DNA of 31,764 nt, taken from positions 1 through 31,764 of the forward strand of contig CAZRAW010000010.1 in NCBI GenBank assembly GCA_964598065.1. Direction: 5' to 3'. The notes under the pieces were generated by a model. That model saw only the letters and a list, made by a program, of their open reading frames with translations. It was not told where the DNA came from and did no database searches. Position 1 is the first letter of the stretch. Every line of letters starts with the position of its first letter. The stretch comes from Sulfidibacterium sp964598065 (GTDB lineage Bacteria; Bacteroidota; Bacteroidia; Bacteroidales; F082). This document shows, in pieces, positions 23,825 to 31,764 of the stretch. The position numbers and the translations under genes were made by a program.

Positions 23825-24856
23825 ATGAAAATGAGGAAAGTTAAAAATGCGGGGTTACTGATATTGATGCTAACAGCTTTTACAGTTGTCCGCGGGCAGA
23901 CGCTGAATGCAACTGCTTCGCTGGATACAAATGCTATTATGATTGGTGACCAGATTGGCCTGAACCTCACGTTGAAAGTGCCTGCCGGATCGCAGGTAAC
24001 CTGGCCTGTACTGAATGACACGCTGGTTCCTCACGTGGAAATCATTAAACGTGGAAAAACCGAAAGCACGATAGAACATAATATCCTGAACCTGAAACGC
24101 CGGTTGGTGATTACCTCTTTTGATTCGGGCTATTTTAATATCACCCCACTAAAATTTCAGGTGCAATTACCCGGTAGCCATAAAACTGAAAATGTTGCCA
24201 CGCAAGATTTGTTTTTGCAGGTTTATGCTCCAAAGGTGGATACTACCAAAGCCTTTAAAGCTATCAAAGGGCCGATGGCTGAACCTTATACACTCGGAGA
24301 AATTTTACCCTGGATTTTACTGGGACTTTTGTTGTTGGCAGGTATAATTTTCTTTGTATTGTATCTGCGCAAGCGAAGAAAGAACCAGCCGCTGTTTGCC
24401 CGTAAACCCAAACCCAAGTTGCCGCCGGATCAGGAAGCTATTCAGCGATTGGAAGAAGTCAGGCTCTCCAGGTTGTGGCAGGCTGGTAAGCTGAAGGCAT
24501 ACCACACGGCCATTACTGACATTATGCGTAATTATTTTGCACGGCGGTTTCTGTTTGATGCCCGGGAGATGACCACCGGAGAGATTATGCGAAATCTGGA
24601 AAAAGAAACGGTAAATAAAGAGGCGCTGGCAAAGGCCCGGAGTGCTTTTGAACTGGCCGACCTTGTGAAATTTGCCAAGTTGAAACCCTCGCCGCTGGAA
24701 AATGATACGAGTCTGAATTACTGCCTTGATTTTGTTAATGAAACCAAAGTTATACCGCAGGAAGAACCGGCACAAACGCAGGGAGATGAGGCACAGGCAG
24801 AGAATAAAGGGCAAACGGAAGAAAAAGTACAACCGGAAAATAAGAAGGAGAAATAG
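23825..24856 (+). CDS. Short BatD-like membrane protein
   Basis: 343 residues: signal peptide (LLILMLTAFTVVRG, cleavage before QTL), a periplasmic beta-rich domain (about 25-155, ASLDTNAIMIGDQIGLNLTL), one membrane segment (about 160-180), and a cytoplasmic helical domain (about 200-310), then a Gln/Glu/Lys-rich tail. Both the N-terminal pattern (A-x(n)-IGDQ-x-x-L) and the cytoplasmic domain (KAYHTAITDIMRNYFARRF ... EMTTGEIMRNL ... FAKLKP) resemble those in BatD downstream. The product is commonly annotated as hypothetical. Its stop is 2 bp before the batA start. Confidence 0.8.
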   Translation: MKMRKVKNAGLLILMLTAFTVVRGQTLNATASLDTNAIMIGDQIGLNLTLKVPAGSQVTWPVLNDTLVPHVEIIKRGKTESTIEHNILNLKRRLVITSFDSGYFNITPLKFQVQLPGSHKTENVATQDLFLQVYAPKVDTTKAFKAIKGPMAEPYTLGEILPWILLGLLLLAGIIFFVLYLRKRRKNQPLFARKPKPKLPPDQEAIQRLEEVRLSRLWQAGKLKAYHTAITDIMRNYFARRFLFDAREMTTGEIMRNLEKETVNKEALAKARSAFELADLVKFAKLKPSPLENDTSLNYCLDFVNETKVIPQEEPAQTQGDEAQAENKGQTEEKVQPENKKEK

Positions 24857-24858
24857 CG

Positions 24859-25854
24859 ATGTTTGGCATAGACACATGGAGAAGCCCCGATTATTTTTAT
24901 CTGTTCCTGCTGATACCGGCACTGATTGCCTGGTATGTGTATCGCTTTCGCAAAAGCACTCCCGAGCTTCTTTTTTCGGGGCTGAAACCTTTTGAAGGGA
25001 CTTCGCCTTCGTTGAAAACGCGACTCATTCACAGCTTATTTGCGTTGCGTATGCTGGCATTGTCGCTGCTGATTATTGCGCTTGCCAGGCCACAAAGGAT
25101 ATCCTCAAAGAGTAACATTAATATTGAGGGAATTGACATCGTAATTGCTCTCGATGTTTCGGGAAGTATGCGTGCCCGCGATTTCCAGCCCGACCGTATT
25201 GGCGCGGCCAAGAGAATTGCCGCTCAGTTTATCAAGGGCCGCCCTAACGACCGTATCGGGCTGGTGATTTTCAGTGGGGTTGCCTTTACACAAGCCCCGC
25301 TTACCCTTGACCATTCCGTCCTTATAAGCCTCCTGAAAGAGGTGAAAAGCGGTATGATTCAGGGTGGGACAGCCATTGGTGATGGACTGGCTACGGCAGT
25401 CAGCCGGCTGAAAGATTCAAAAGCACGCTCGAAAGTGATTGTGTTACTTACTGACGGGATGAACAATTCCGGTGCTATCGACCCGGAAACTGCTGCCGAA
25501 CTTGCCAAAATGTACGGAATACGGGTTTATACCATTGGCATAGGTACGTATGGCTATGCCCCTTATCCGGTACAGACACCCTATGGCATCCAAATGCAGC
25601 AAATGAAAGTGCAGATTGATCAAGCGCTGTTGAAAGAGATTGCAAAGGAAACAGGCGGGAGATATTTTCGGGCTAATAATAATAATAAGCTAAAAACCAT
25701 TTTTAAGGAGATTGATAAACTGGAAAAATCGAAAATTAGTGTACAACAGTTTCGCAAAAAATATGAACTGTATTTTCCGTTTGCGTTGGCGGCTCTGTTG
25801 ATTTTTGTGCTGGAGATAACTTTAAGATATATATTTTTTAGAAGGTTACCGTAA
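24859..25854 (+). CDS. batA: BatA, VWA-domain membrane protein
   Basis: 331 residues. An N-terminal membrane segment (about 12-29) and a second (about 58-76) precede the VWA domain, with an intact MIDAS DVSGSM (99-104), then GTAIGDGLA and VLLTDGMNNSG. A C-terminal membrane segment (FPFALAALLIFVLEITL) ends the protein. The N-terminal layout YFYLFLLIPALIAWYVYRF matches aerotolerance BatA. In Bacteroides the Bat proteins have been linked to oxygen tolerance; the molecular role is unsettled. Confidence 0.94.
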   Translation: MFGIDTWRSPDYFYLFLLIPALIAWYVYRFRKSTPELLFSGLKPFEGTSPSLKTRLIHSLFALRMLALSLLIIALARPQRISSKSNINIEGIDIVIALDVSGSMRARDFQPDRIGAAKRIAAQFIKGRPNDRIGLVIFSGVAFTQAPLTLDHSVLISLLKEVKSGMIQGGTAIGDGLATAVSRLKDSKARSKVIVLLTDGMNNSGAIDPETAAELAKMYGIRVYTIGIGTYGYAPYPVQTPYGIQMQQMKVQIDQALLKEIAKETGGRYFRANNNNKLKTIFKEIDKLEKSKISVQQFRKKYELYFPFALAALLIFVLEITLRYIFFRRLP

Positions 25855-25869
25855 AACAAAGAGGGAAAG

Positions 25870-26898
25870 ATGATTCAATTTGAACATATAGAGTTTTTTT
25901 GGGCTTACCTGCTGCTGCTGTTTTTCATCTTAATTTACTGGCTTTTTAATGGCTGGAAAAGGCGGACAACCAAACGGTTCGGCGACAGATTACTGATGGT
26001 GCATTTGATAAGACATCAGTCCGCTACACGGCCGGCCTTACGGTTTTTGCTATTACTCTTTGCCCTGTTTTTTATGATTTCCGGCATTATTGACCCCAAG
26101 GTGGGTACAAAAGTGGAAACCGTGAAACGGAAGGGTATTGATTTGTACATAGCTTTGGATGTATCTAATTCCATGCTGGCCGAAGACATTAAACCCAATC
26201 GGCTCAGCCGGGCAAAAATGGCTGTCTCCAATCTGATAGATAAACTGAATGGCGATCGAATCGGATTGATAGTTTTTGCCGGACGTGCTTACAGGCTGCT
26301 GCCACTCACAACCGATTATTCTGCTGCAAAGCTTTTTCTTTCGTCGGTGGATACCAAAATTGTTCCCGTGCAGGGAACAGCCATTGGCTCGGCCATCAAT
26401 TTGGCCACAACCTCCTTTGAAAAGGATAAACACAATAAAGCGATTATCGTTATCACCGATGGCGGGAATCATCAGGGTAATCCGGTGCAGGCTGCCAGGA
26501 TGGCTGCTGAGAAAGGCATTAAAGTATTTACCATCGGCATGGGGTTGCCCGAAGGGGCGCCAATTCCTATTTACGATGCGCATGGTAACCGAACTTTTTT
26601 GAAAGACAGACAGGGTAAAGTGGTTATTACCAGATTGAATGAACAGATGTTGCAGGAAATTGCCAGCGCAGGTCATGGAACTTATGCCCGCGCCAACAAT
26701 GCCAGTGTGGGGTTGTCAAAAATCTTAAAAAATATCAACCACATTCAAAAACAGGAACTGGCCACCAAACAGTTTACCGATTATGCGCATCATTTTCAAC
26801 TGCTTCTCGCTATTGCTTTCTTCTTCCTTGTTGCGGAATTGTTGTTGATTGAGCGTAAGTCAAAGTGGGCTGAAAAAATTGATTTTTTTGGAAAATGA
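25870..26898 (+). CDS. batB: BatB, VWA-domain membrane protein
   Basis: 342 residues with the BatA layout: membrane segments at about 12-28 and 56-74, then the VWA domain with MIDAS DVSNSM (97-102), GTAIGSAINLA and IVITDGGNHQGN, and a C-terminal membrane helix (FQLLLAIAFFFLVAELLLIE). It is a paralogue of BatA, and metal coordination appears possible in both. Its last 4 bases overlap the batC start (ATGA). Confidence 0.94.
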   Translation: MIQFEHIEFFWAYLLLLFFILIYWLFNGWKRRTTKRFGDRLLMVHLIRHQSATRPALRFLLLLFALFFMISGIIDPKVGTKVETVKRKGIDLYIALDVSNSMLAEDIKPNRLSRAKMAVSNLIDKLNGDRIGLIVFAGRAYRLLPLTTDYSAAKLFLSSVDTKIVPVQGTAIGSAINLATTSFEKDKHNKAIIVITDGGNHQGNPVQAARMAAEKGIKVFTIGMGLPEGAPIPIYDAHGNRTFLKDRQGKVVITRLNEQMLQEIASAGHGTYARANNASVGLSKILKNINHIQKQELATKQFTDYAHHFQLLLAIAFFFLVAELLLIERKSKWAEKIDFFGK

Positions 26899-27635
26899 GA
26901 AAGAAAGAAAAAATAAAATTGTTTTTAATCCTGATGCTGGGACTTATTTCGGCCGGAGCTTCCGCACAAAGTGCGAGGACTCTTATACGAAAGGGAAATA
27001 AACTGTATGAGCAGAAGAAATTTTCCGAGGCTGAGGTGCAATATCGTAAAGCACAGGCGAGAAATCCAAAATACGAAAAGAGCACTTTTAATCTTGGCGA
27101 TGCTGTTTATCAGGAGAAAAATTACAAAGGAGCAGAGAACTTTTTTAAAAACCTGGTTCAAAAGACTAAAAAGCCTGGATATAAAGCCAATGCATGGTAT
27201 AATCTCGGGAATACTTTCATGCAGCAAAAACAGTATGAAAAGAGTATCGGTTCGTATATTCAGTCTTTGAAACAACAGCCTGCAGATATGAACGCCAAGT
27301 ATAACCTGGTGTATGCCCGTAAAATGCTGAAAAAACAAAAACAACAAAAAAAGAAACAAAAGCAGAACAAAAAGAACAAGAACAAGAACAAGAACAAAAA
27401 CAAAAACAAGAAAAATCAAAATAACAAGAAAAATAAGAATAAACAGCAGCCTCAGAATCAGAAGGGAAACCAAAATAAGAACGGACAGAAAAAACAACAT
27501 CAAATTTCACCGCAGGAGGCTCAGCGGATTTTGAATGCTTTGAAAAATAGTGAGAAGAACACGCTTGAAAAGCTTGAAAGAGCCAAAGCAAAAGCAGAGG
27601 CAGCAAAAGCGAAACCAAATGTTATTAATTGGTAG
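26895..27635 (+). CDS. batC: BatC, TPR-repeat protein
   Basis: 246 residues. A signal peptide (IKLFLILMLGLISAGASAQ) is followed by about three TPR units (about 27-140) with KGNKLYEQKKFSEAEVQYRK, AWYNLGNTFMQQKQYEKSIG and similar. A very low-complexity Lys/Asn/Gln linker spans about 148-200, then a final helix (EAQRILNALKNSEKNTLEKL). TPR domains mediate protein contacts, so it may scaffold the Bat complex in the periplasm. The start overlaps the batB stop by 4 bp. Confidence 0.9.
   Translation: MRKKEKIKLFLILMLGLISAGASAQSARTLIRKGNKLYEQKKFSEAEVQYRKAQARNPKYEKSTFNLGDAVYQEKNYKGAENFFKNLVQKTKKPGYKANAWYNLGNTFMQQKQYEKSIGSYIQSLKQQPADMNAKYNLVYARKMLKKQKQQKKKQKQNKKNKNKNKNKNKNKKNQNNKKNKNKQQPQNQKGNQNKNGQKKQHQISPQEAQRILNALKNSEKNTLEKLERAKAKAEAAKAKPNVINW
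27372..27407 (+). repeat. In-frame hexamer repeat in batC
   Basis: Four exact AAGAAC units (27372-27395) followed by two AAAAAC variants (27396-27407) encode Lys-Asn dipeptides. The six-base period keeps frame upon gain or loss of a unit. It lies within a longer Lys/Asn/Gln-rich linker. Confidence 0.85.
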
Positions 27636-27699
27636 AGGAGGAACGATGATGCTCGTTATGGTGCAATATTTGATAGAAAACCGCAATGGAAATAATCCT

Positions 27700-27707
27700 T
27701 ATTTTTG
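27700..27707 (+). promoter_or_regulatory. Putative internal -7 element (TATTTTTG) before batD
   Basis: TATTTTTG matches TAnnTTTG, ends 19 bp before the batD ATG and lies in the only large gap (91 bp) within the batA-E run. A TTTG at 27669-27672 is a possible -33 box, but the 27-bp spacing is longer than usual. Confidence 0.35.
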
Positions 27708-27726
27708 AATAAAATTTATGGCTTAG

Positions 27727-29613
27727 ATGAAAAAGAGGGGATTTTATATTATTTTTCTGTTGTTGTTTATGTCGCAGGGTGCCTGGGCCGGTAAAGAGGT
27801 TACTTTTACCGCAGAGGCACGGCAGCAGGTTTTGGTTGGGCAGCAGTTTCAGATTATGTTTGAGGTGAATGCCAACGGCAGGAATTTTACACCTCCCGCC
27901 GATTTTGGCGGCCTGGAAATTTTATCCGGTCCCAATACTTCGAGCAGTTCCAGCATCCAGTTCATAAACGGAAAAATGAGCCAGTCATACACAATGACTT
28001 ATTCCTTCATTGTTATGGCTACCAAGCCCGGCGTAATTGCCATCGGACCGGCAACGGTTAGGGTGAAAGGCAAAAGATATTCTTCCAACATACTTAAAAT
28101 TAGAGTTCTGAAAGCTAATGCGTCTGCAAAAAACCAAACAGGCAGTTCGGGCGCCCCATCGCAAAACAGGGCGGGAGCTGTCTCCGGAAGAACCCAGGCA
28201 ACCTCCAATGCCAAAATAAGCAGCAAAGATGTTTTCATTAAAGCCACGGTGAATAATACCCATCCCTATCTCGGTCAGCAGGTGGTGGTTACCTATCGTA
28301 TTTATACCCGTGTTCCGGTGACAAACCTGAGTATTAACGAGGTGGCTTCTTTTAAAGGCTTTTGGTCGAAAGATTTGCTTGCTAATAATTCTACTTTGCA
28401 GCAACATAACGAAATCATTAACGGACAGAAGTATGTGGTGGCGGTGATTCGTAAACTGGCTCTGATACCTCAGCAAACCGGAAAACTGGTGATCGACCCC
28501 ATGCACCTGGATTGTTCCGTGCAAATCCGGGTGAAAAGTCCATCCGGTAATTCCGGTAATCCGTTTAACTCCTTTTTTAATAGTCCTTTTTTTAATCAGA
28601 ATGTGAGAAACGTAAAGAAGACACTGGTTTCCAATGCGCTGTGGTTCAATGTGAAACCGCTTCCCACTAAAGGGAAACCGAGCTGTTTTTCAGGTGCCGT
28701 TGGCAATTATACTTTCAAAAGCAATATCGACAAAACCAATTTGACCACCAACGATGCCCTCACGCTCAAAATTATTATCAGCGGAAGCGGAAACATTGAA
28801 CTGGTGAGTGCGCCTTCGGTGAAATTTCCCTCTGATTTTGAAACTTATTCCCCAAAAATAACGACGAACATCAATAATTCCGGTAATGGTGTTTCGGGAA
28901 CAAAAGAGTTTGATTATCTTGCCATTCCCCGTAACCCCGGTGATTTTACCATCAAACCGGTAAAGTTCTGTTTTTTTAATCCCGGTGACAGGCAATACCA
29001 TGTTTATCAGTCAAAAGCCTTTCATATTCATGTAAAAGAGGGAAAAGGTCTCGGCGTGGTATATACAACTACCAACCAGCAGGGTATTCATATTCTCGGC
29101 AGAGACATCCGGCACATCAAAGAAGGGTCGTTTGATTTGCGAATTGCCAGCGACTACCTTTTCGGAACAACCTTGTACTATGTGTTGCTGGCGTTGCCCG
29201 TGTTGTTGTTGTTGTTGATTCTTCTCCTTTGGAACGGAATGAAAAAACGTAAAGCAAATGTGTCGCTAATTAAGAACCGCAAGGCACAGAAGATGGCCCG
29301 TAGCCGGCTCACAAGGGCACAAAAGATGAAAAAACAGGGTAATGATAAAGCCTTTTACGATGAAATTGCGCAGGCTTTATGGGGATATATCTCCGATAAG
29401 TTTGATTTGCAAAAAGCCGAGCTTTCCATGGAGACGGTGAAAGAGATGCTGGAGCAAAAACAGGTAGCCGGTGAAACGATAAAAGCTTTCATGGATACGA
29501 TGAACAGTATCGAATACGCACGTTTTGCCCCGGGTGATACCAAAGGCAAGATGGAAAATATTTATTCGGAAACTTTGCACGCTATTATGCAGGCCGAAAA
29601 GTCCTTAAAATAA
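27727..29613 (+). CDS. batD: BatD, aerotolerance-operon membrane protein
   Basis: 628 residues. The signal peptide ends at about residue 21 (LLLFMSQGAWAG). A large periplasmic part (about 22-475) has repeated beta-rich modules: FTAEARQQVLVGQQFQIMFE, then DVFIKATVNNTHPYLGQQVV and NIDKTNLTTNDALTLKIIIS. A membrane segment follows at about 479-502 (YYVLLALPVLLLLLILLLW). The cytoplasmic helical domain (about 540-625) includes KAFYDEIAQALWGYISDKF and SIEYARFAPG. The domain order matches BatD. The batE start lies 8 bp after its stop. Confidence 0.93.
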   Translation: MKKRGFYIIFLLLFMSQGAWAGKEVTFTAEARQQVLVGQQFQIMFEVNANGRNFTPPADFGGLEILSGPNTSSSSSIQFINGKMSQSYTMTYSFIVMATKPGVIAIGPATVRVKGKRYSSNILKIRVLKANASAKNQTGSSGAPSQNRAGAVSGRTQATSNAKISSKDVFIKATVNNTHPYLGQQVVVTYRIYTRVPVTNLSINEVASFKGFWSKDLLANNSTLQQHNEIINGQKYVVAVIRKLALIPQQTGKLVIDPMHLDCSVQIRVKSPSGNSGNPFNSFFNSPFFNQNVRNVKKTLVSNALWFNVKPLPTKGKPSCFSGAVGNYTFKSNIDKTNLTTNDALTLKIIISGSGNIELVSAPSVKFPSDFETYSPKITTNINNSGNGVSGTKEFDYLAIPRNPGDFTIKPVKFCFFNPGDRQYHVYQSKAFHIHVKEGKGLGVVYTTTNQQGIHILGRDIRHIKEGSFDLRIASDYLFGTTLYYVLLALPVLLLLLILLLWNGMKKRKANVSLIKNRKAQKMARSRLTRAQKMKKQGNDKAFYDEIAQALWGYISDKFDLQKAELSMETVKEMLEQKQVAGETIKAFMDTMNSIEYARFAPGDTKGKMENIYSETLHAIMQAEKSLK

Positions 29614-29621
29614 GTTGACAA

Positions 29622-30386
29622 ATGAAACGGATACTAAAACATATTTTATTTTTGACTTTGGTGGCTTTTTCAATCCATGCTTCAGCCATCAACCCTGATT
29701 CGCTGATGGTTCGGGCTAACCGTGCGTATGACCATCAACAGTACGATTCAGCTGTAAATATGTACAATCGTGTGCTGAAACAGGGATTGGTTTCGCCTAC
29801 GCTTTATTTCAACCTCGGAGACGCTTATTTCCGGAAAAAAGATATGCCTTCGGCGATTCTTTATTATGAAAAAGCTAAAAAGCTGGACCCCAATAATGCA
29901 GACATTCAATACAATCTGAACCTGGCCAACACCATGATTCCCGATAAAATTGAAAAGGTGCCCGAAATGTTTTTGAAACGGTGGTGGAACTATTTCTATG
30001 ATCTTTTTAATGCCAACACGTGGGCTGTTCTTTCTCTCGTTTCCTTTGCGCTGTTTGTCTTTCTTTTAGGCCTGTTTATTTTATCCCGGGGACGACGAAA
30101 CCGGGAGTTGTCTTTCTTTTTCGGGGTGCTTTTGTTAGTAGCCTCCATTGTGGCGTTTGGACTGGCATCGCAAAAAGCTTACTATTCGCAACATCACAGC
30201 GAAGCCATTATTTTTACGCCGACTGTCACTGCTAAGAGCTCACCCACTCCTAACTCGGTGGATTTGTTTGTTATTCATGAGGGTACCAAAGTCAGGTTGC
30301 TCGACGAGGTCGATGGCTGGGAAAAAATCAAGCTGCAAAACGGTAGTATCGGCTGGCTGCCGAAACAATCCATGAAAAAGATTTAG
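29622..30386 (+). CDS. batE: BatE, TPR and SH3-like domain protein
   Basis: 254 residues. A signal peptide (LFLTLVAFSIHASA) is followed by TPR units (about 25-108; SAVNMYNRVLKQGLVSPTLY, FNLGDAYFRKKDMPSAILYY). Two membrane segments come next (about 133-153 and 162-180). The C-terminal bacterial SH3-like domain (about 195-252) has GTKVRLLDEVDGWEKIKLQN and a terminal WLPK. SH3b domains often bind peptidoglycan or proteins. It is the last gene of the operon. Confidence 0.92.
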   Translation: MKRILKHILFLTLVAFSIHASAINPDSLMVRANRAYDHQQYDSAVNMYNRVLKQGLVSPTLYFNLGDAYFRKKDMPSAILYYEKAKKLDPNNADIQYNLNLANTMIPDKIEKVPEMFLKRWWNYFYDLFNANTWAVLSLVSFALFVFLLGLFILSRGRRNRELSFFFGVLLLVASIVAFGLASQKAYYSQHHSEAIIFTPTVTAKSSPTPNSVDLFVIHEGTKVRLLDEVDGWEKIKLQNGSIGWLPKQSMKKI

Positions 30387-30823
30387 ACATTTGAAAGTCG
30401 CAGCCTGTCCGCTTTTCTCTGCTTTTCTATTCCTGCATCAATACAATGCCGGCAAACTATCAGCGTGTCCAGGAACGTCCGGATGGAGCGTGTCTCGGCT
30501 TTGACAAGAAATCCGAACGAATGTAAATAGGGCCTGTCAATAAAGTCAAGTGTTTGGTTCAGAATGTTCGAGCTCGAGGCTTGTGTATTTAAAATCAGGT
30601 GACCCCGGCTATTGAGTGAATAATATTTCGTGATACTGTAGTTTTACTGATTCGTTAGGCGTCTCCCGGTTAAGGCCACATTTGAAATGCTACCGGATTC
30701 GCAATCCGAAAGTTGTGGCAAGAGGATGGACTATGCTTTTTTTGTTGAGATAAATTGACTTTAGGCAACAAGCGGGTAACCATGCTGTTCTTGTGTTTGT
30801 CTTTCTGTTGCCTGCCCGGTAAC
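30387..30823. other. Intergenic region without an identified gene
   Basis: 437 bp between convergent batE and the sulfurtransferase gene. A minus-strand frame stays open from 30643 to a TAA at 30383-30385 (87 codons including the stop), but it has no ATG and no recognised domain. A small hairpin CGGATT-CGC-AATCCG and a 10-bp palindrome at 30568-30577 (TCGAGCTCGA) are also present. No T-tract terminator is obvious. Confidence 0.4.
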
Positions 30824-31756
30824 TTAATCTTCCGGAATACCTGTCTCATAAGGATTTGCCGGGTCGTTGCTCCATTCAAACCAGCCGCCGTCGAAAACGG
30901 AAATGCGGGGCCAGCCCATGAGCCAGGCATTGAAAAAAGCTTCGCTGCCCCGCCAGCCGGTGCCGCAGTAAAAAGCCAAATGTTTTTCAGGAGAGATACC
31001 GGCTTCTTCCCACTGGGCGGCAATTTCGTGAAACTCGCGGGTGGTGTGGTCCACATTCCGGTAGTTTTCCATGTGGTAAGCATCCGAGCCGCAATTTCCG
31101 AAGATGGCACCCGGAATACGTCCTTTTTTCTCGATGTAGTTATATCCGCTCACCTCGCCAATGTACTCCGGCCAGCTGCGCACACTAACCAGCTCGGCGT
31201 CTTTGGATTTCAGTATCTCTTTGGCTTCGGGAATGTCCACTGTTAGCTCCGGCCTGCCCGGAATAGGCGCTCCAAAGTCAGCCACCGGCTTTTTGGGCAC
31301 ATCTTCGGTACTTATTGCATAACCGGTATCTTTCCACGACTGGAAACCGCCGTTCAGTACCCGTACATCTTTTACTCCGGCATACATCATGATAAAAGCA
31401 TTACGGATAGCGCCGATATGTCCGGCGGCGCTGCCCGGAAAGTCGTTTGCATTGTCGGGATGCATAAATTTTCCGTATAAAACCACCGTGGTGTCGGCGG
31501 TGATACCATGTTGCTCCAACGCAGCTTTCAGCTCTTCCGGCGGGCGGCGGTTCCATGTTTCGGGAGCTTCCAGCGCCAGCGTATCCATATCAATAGCGCC
31601 GGGAATATGTCCGGAAAGATAAGCGTCACGGTTGCGGTAGTGGGCATGAACTACCACAAATCTGTCATTATCATATTCCTGTGGCCTGTTTCCCGAAAGG
31701 AGTGTTTTCACCCATTCCGCCGAAACCAAATGGCTGTAGCGGGGTAAATATTCCAT
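30824..31756 (-). CDS. Two-domain rhodanese sulfurtransferase
   Basis: 310 residues in two rhodanese domains (about 8-148 and 170-305). Only the second carries the active loop, CGTGWRGSE (Cys264 nucleophile, Arg269), as in thiosulfate and mercaptopyruvate sulfurtransferases. In the first domain the corresponding loop reads YGKFMHPDNAND, with no Cys, as is usual for the non-catalytic domain. Typical segments are HIPGAIDMD and RIPGAIFG. The enzyme transfers a sulfane sulfur to an acceptor such as thiol or cyanide; the donor cannot be inferred. The ATG is at 31754-31756, 8 bp from the window edge, so the promoter lies outside. Confidence 0.92.
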   Translation of the reverse strand: MEYLPRYSHLVSAEWVKTLLSGNRPQEYDNDRFVVVHAHYRNRDAYLSGHIPGAIDMDTLALEAPETWNRRPPEELKAALEQHGITADTTVVLYGKFMHPDNANDFPGSAAGHIGAIRNAFIMMYAGVKDVRVLNGGFQSWKDTGYAISTEDVPKKPVADFGAPIPGRPELTVDIPEAKEILKSKDAELVSVRSWPEYIGEVSGYNYIEKKGRIPGAIFGNCGSDAYHMENYRNVDHTTREFHEIAAQWEEAGISPEKHLAFYCGTGWRGSEAFFNAWLMGWPRISVFDGGWFEWSNDPANPYETGIPED

Positions 31757-31764
31757 GGGCAGGT

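Noticed and set aside
30824..31756. Missing Cys in the first rhodanese domain as an unusual loss
   Set aside because: Two-domain rhodaneses normally carry the catalytic Cys only in the C-terminal domain.
1..31764. CRISPR array, insertion sequence or prophage
   Set aside because: I saw no regularly spaced repeats, no transposase or integrase motifs, and no phage structural genes anywhere in the window.

Overview
The window looks like chromosomal DNA from a member of the Bacteroidetes, probably class Bacteroidia. The evidence is the moxR-DUF58-batABCDE aerotolerance operon in its usual Bacteroidetes order, several copies of the TAnnTTTG-type -7 promoter motif, a tRNA with no encoded CCA, weak or absent Shine-Dalgarno sequences, and typical families of this phylum (DUF3108, DUF1573, NamZ/DUF1343, FloA beside NfeD). 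I see no integrase, transposase, prophage or CRISPR array.

Left part (1-9273). A minus-strand set encodes a DUF3108 envelope protein, an EamA-type exporter and a saccharopine dehydrogenase-like oxidoreductase that runs off the left edge. A minus-strand tRNA-Met(CAT) with its terminator lies upstream. Next come a CYTH triphosphatase (+), a small outer-membrane-like protein (-), and a plus-strand operon of DUF1573 protein, class I aminotransferase and endonuclease IV. A 324-bp gap after this operon holds a 104-bp imperfect palindrome. Then, on the minus strand and read in this order, come NamZ (peptidoglycan exo-muramidase), a SigZ-like sigma factor and arsenite methyltransferase ArsM. An 8-bp inverted repeat sits just before the preferred arsM start.

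Middle part (9274-21535). On the plus strand: an FtsX/LolC-type permease, then ClpS, NfeD, FloA and a RelA/SpoT homologue whose hydrolase residues are degenerate, then a possible small ORF and a rhomboid protease. On the minus strand, read from the right: a sodium:amino-acid (NSS/SLC6) symporter, an overlapping 41-codon MetS-type small subunit, a ComEA-like helix-hairpin-helix membrane protein, and two tandem POT-family peptide transporters that arose by duplication.

Right part (21536-31764). The plus-strand Bat operon encodes a MoxR AAA+ ATPase, a DUF58 protein, a short BatD-like membrane protein, BatA and BatB (VWA proteins), BatC (TPR), BatD, and BatE (TPR plus SH3-like). MoxR is thought to act as a chaperone ATPase on membrane VWA complexes, with the other products forming an envelope complex. 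A 437-bp gap follows with no gene I can identify, then a two-domain rhodanese sulfurtransferase on the minus strand at the right edge.

Most of this is ordinary housekeeping and envelope DNA. The items most worth a second look are the palindromic element at 6521-6624, the sigZ-arsM pair with its leader repeat, the hydrolase-degenerate RSH with a basic synthetase motif, the MetS micro-subunit, and the duplication that produced the POT pair.
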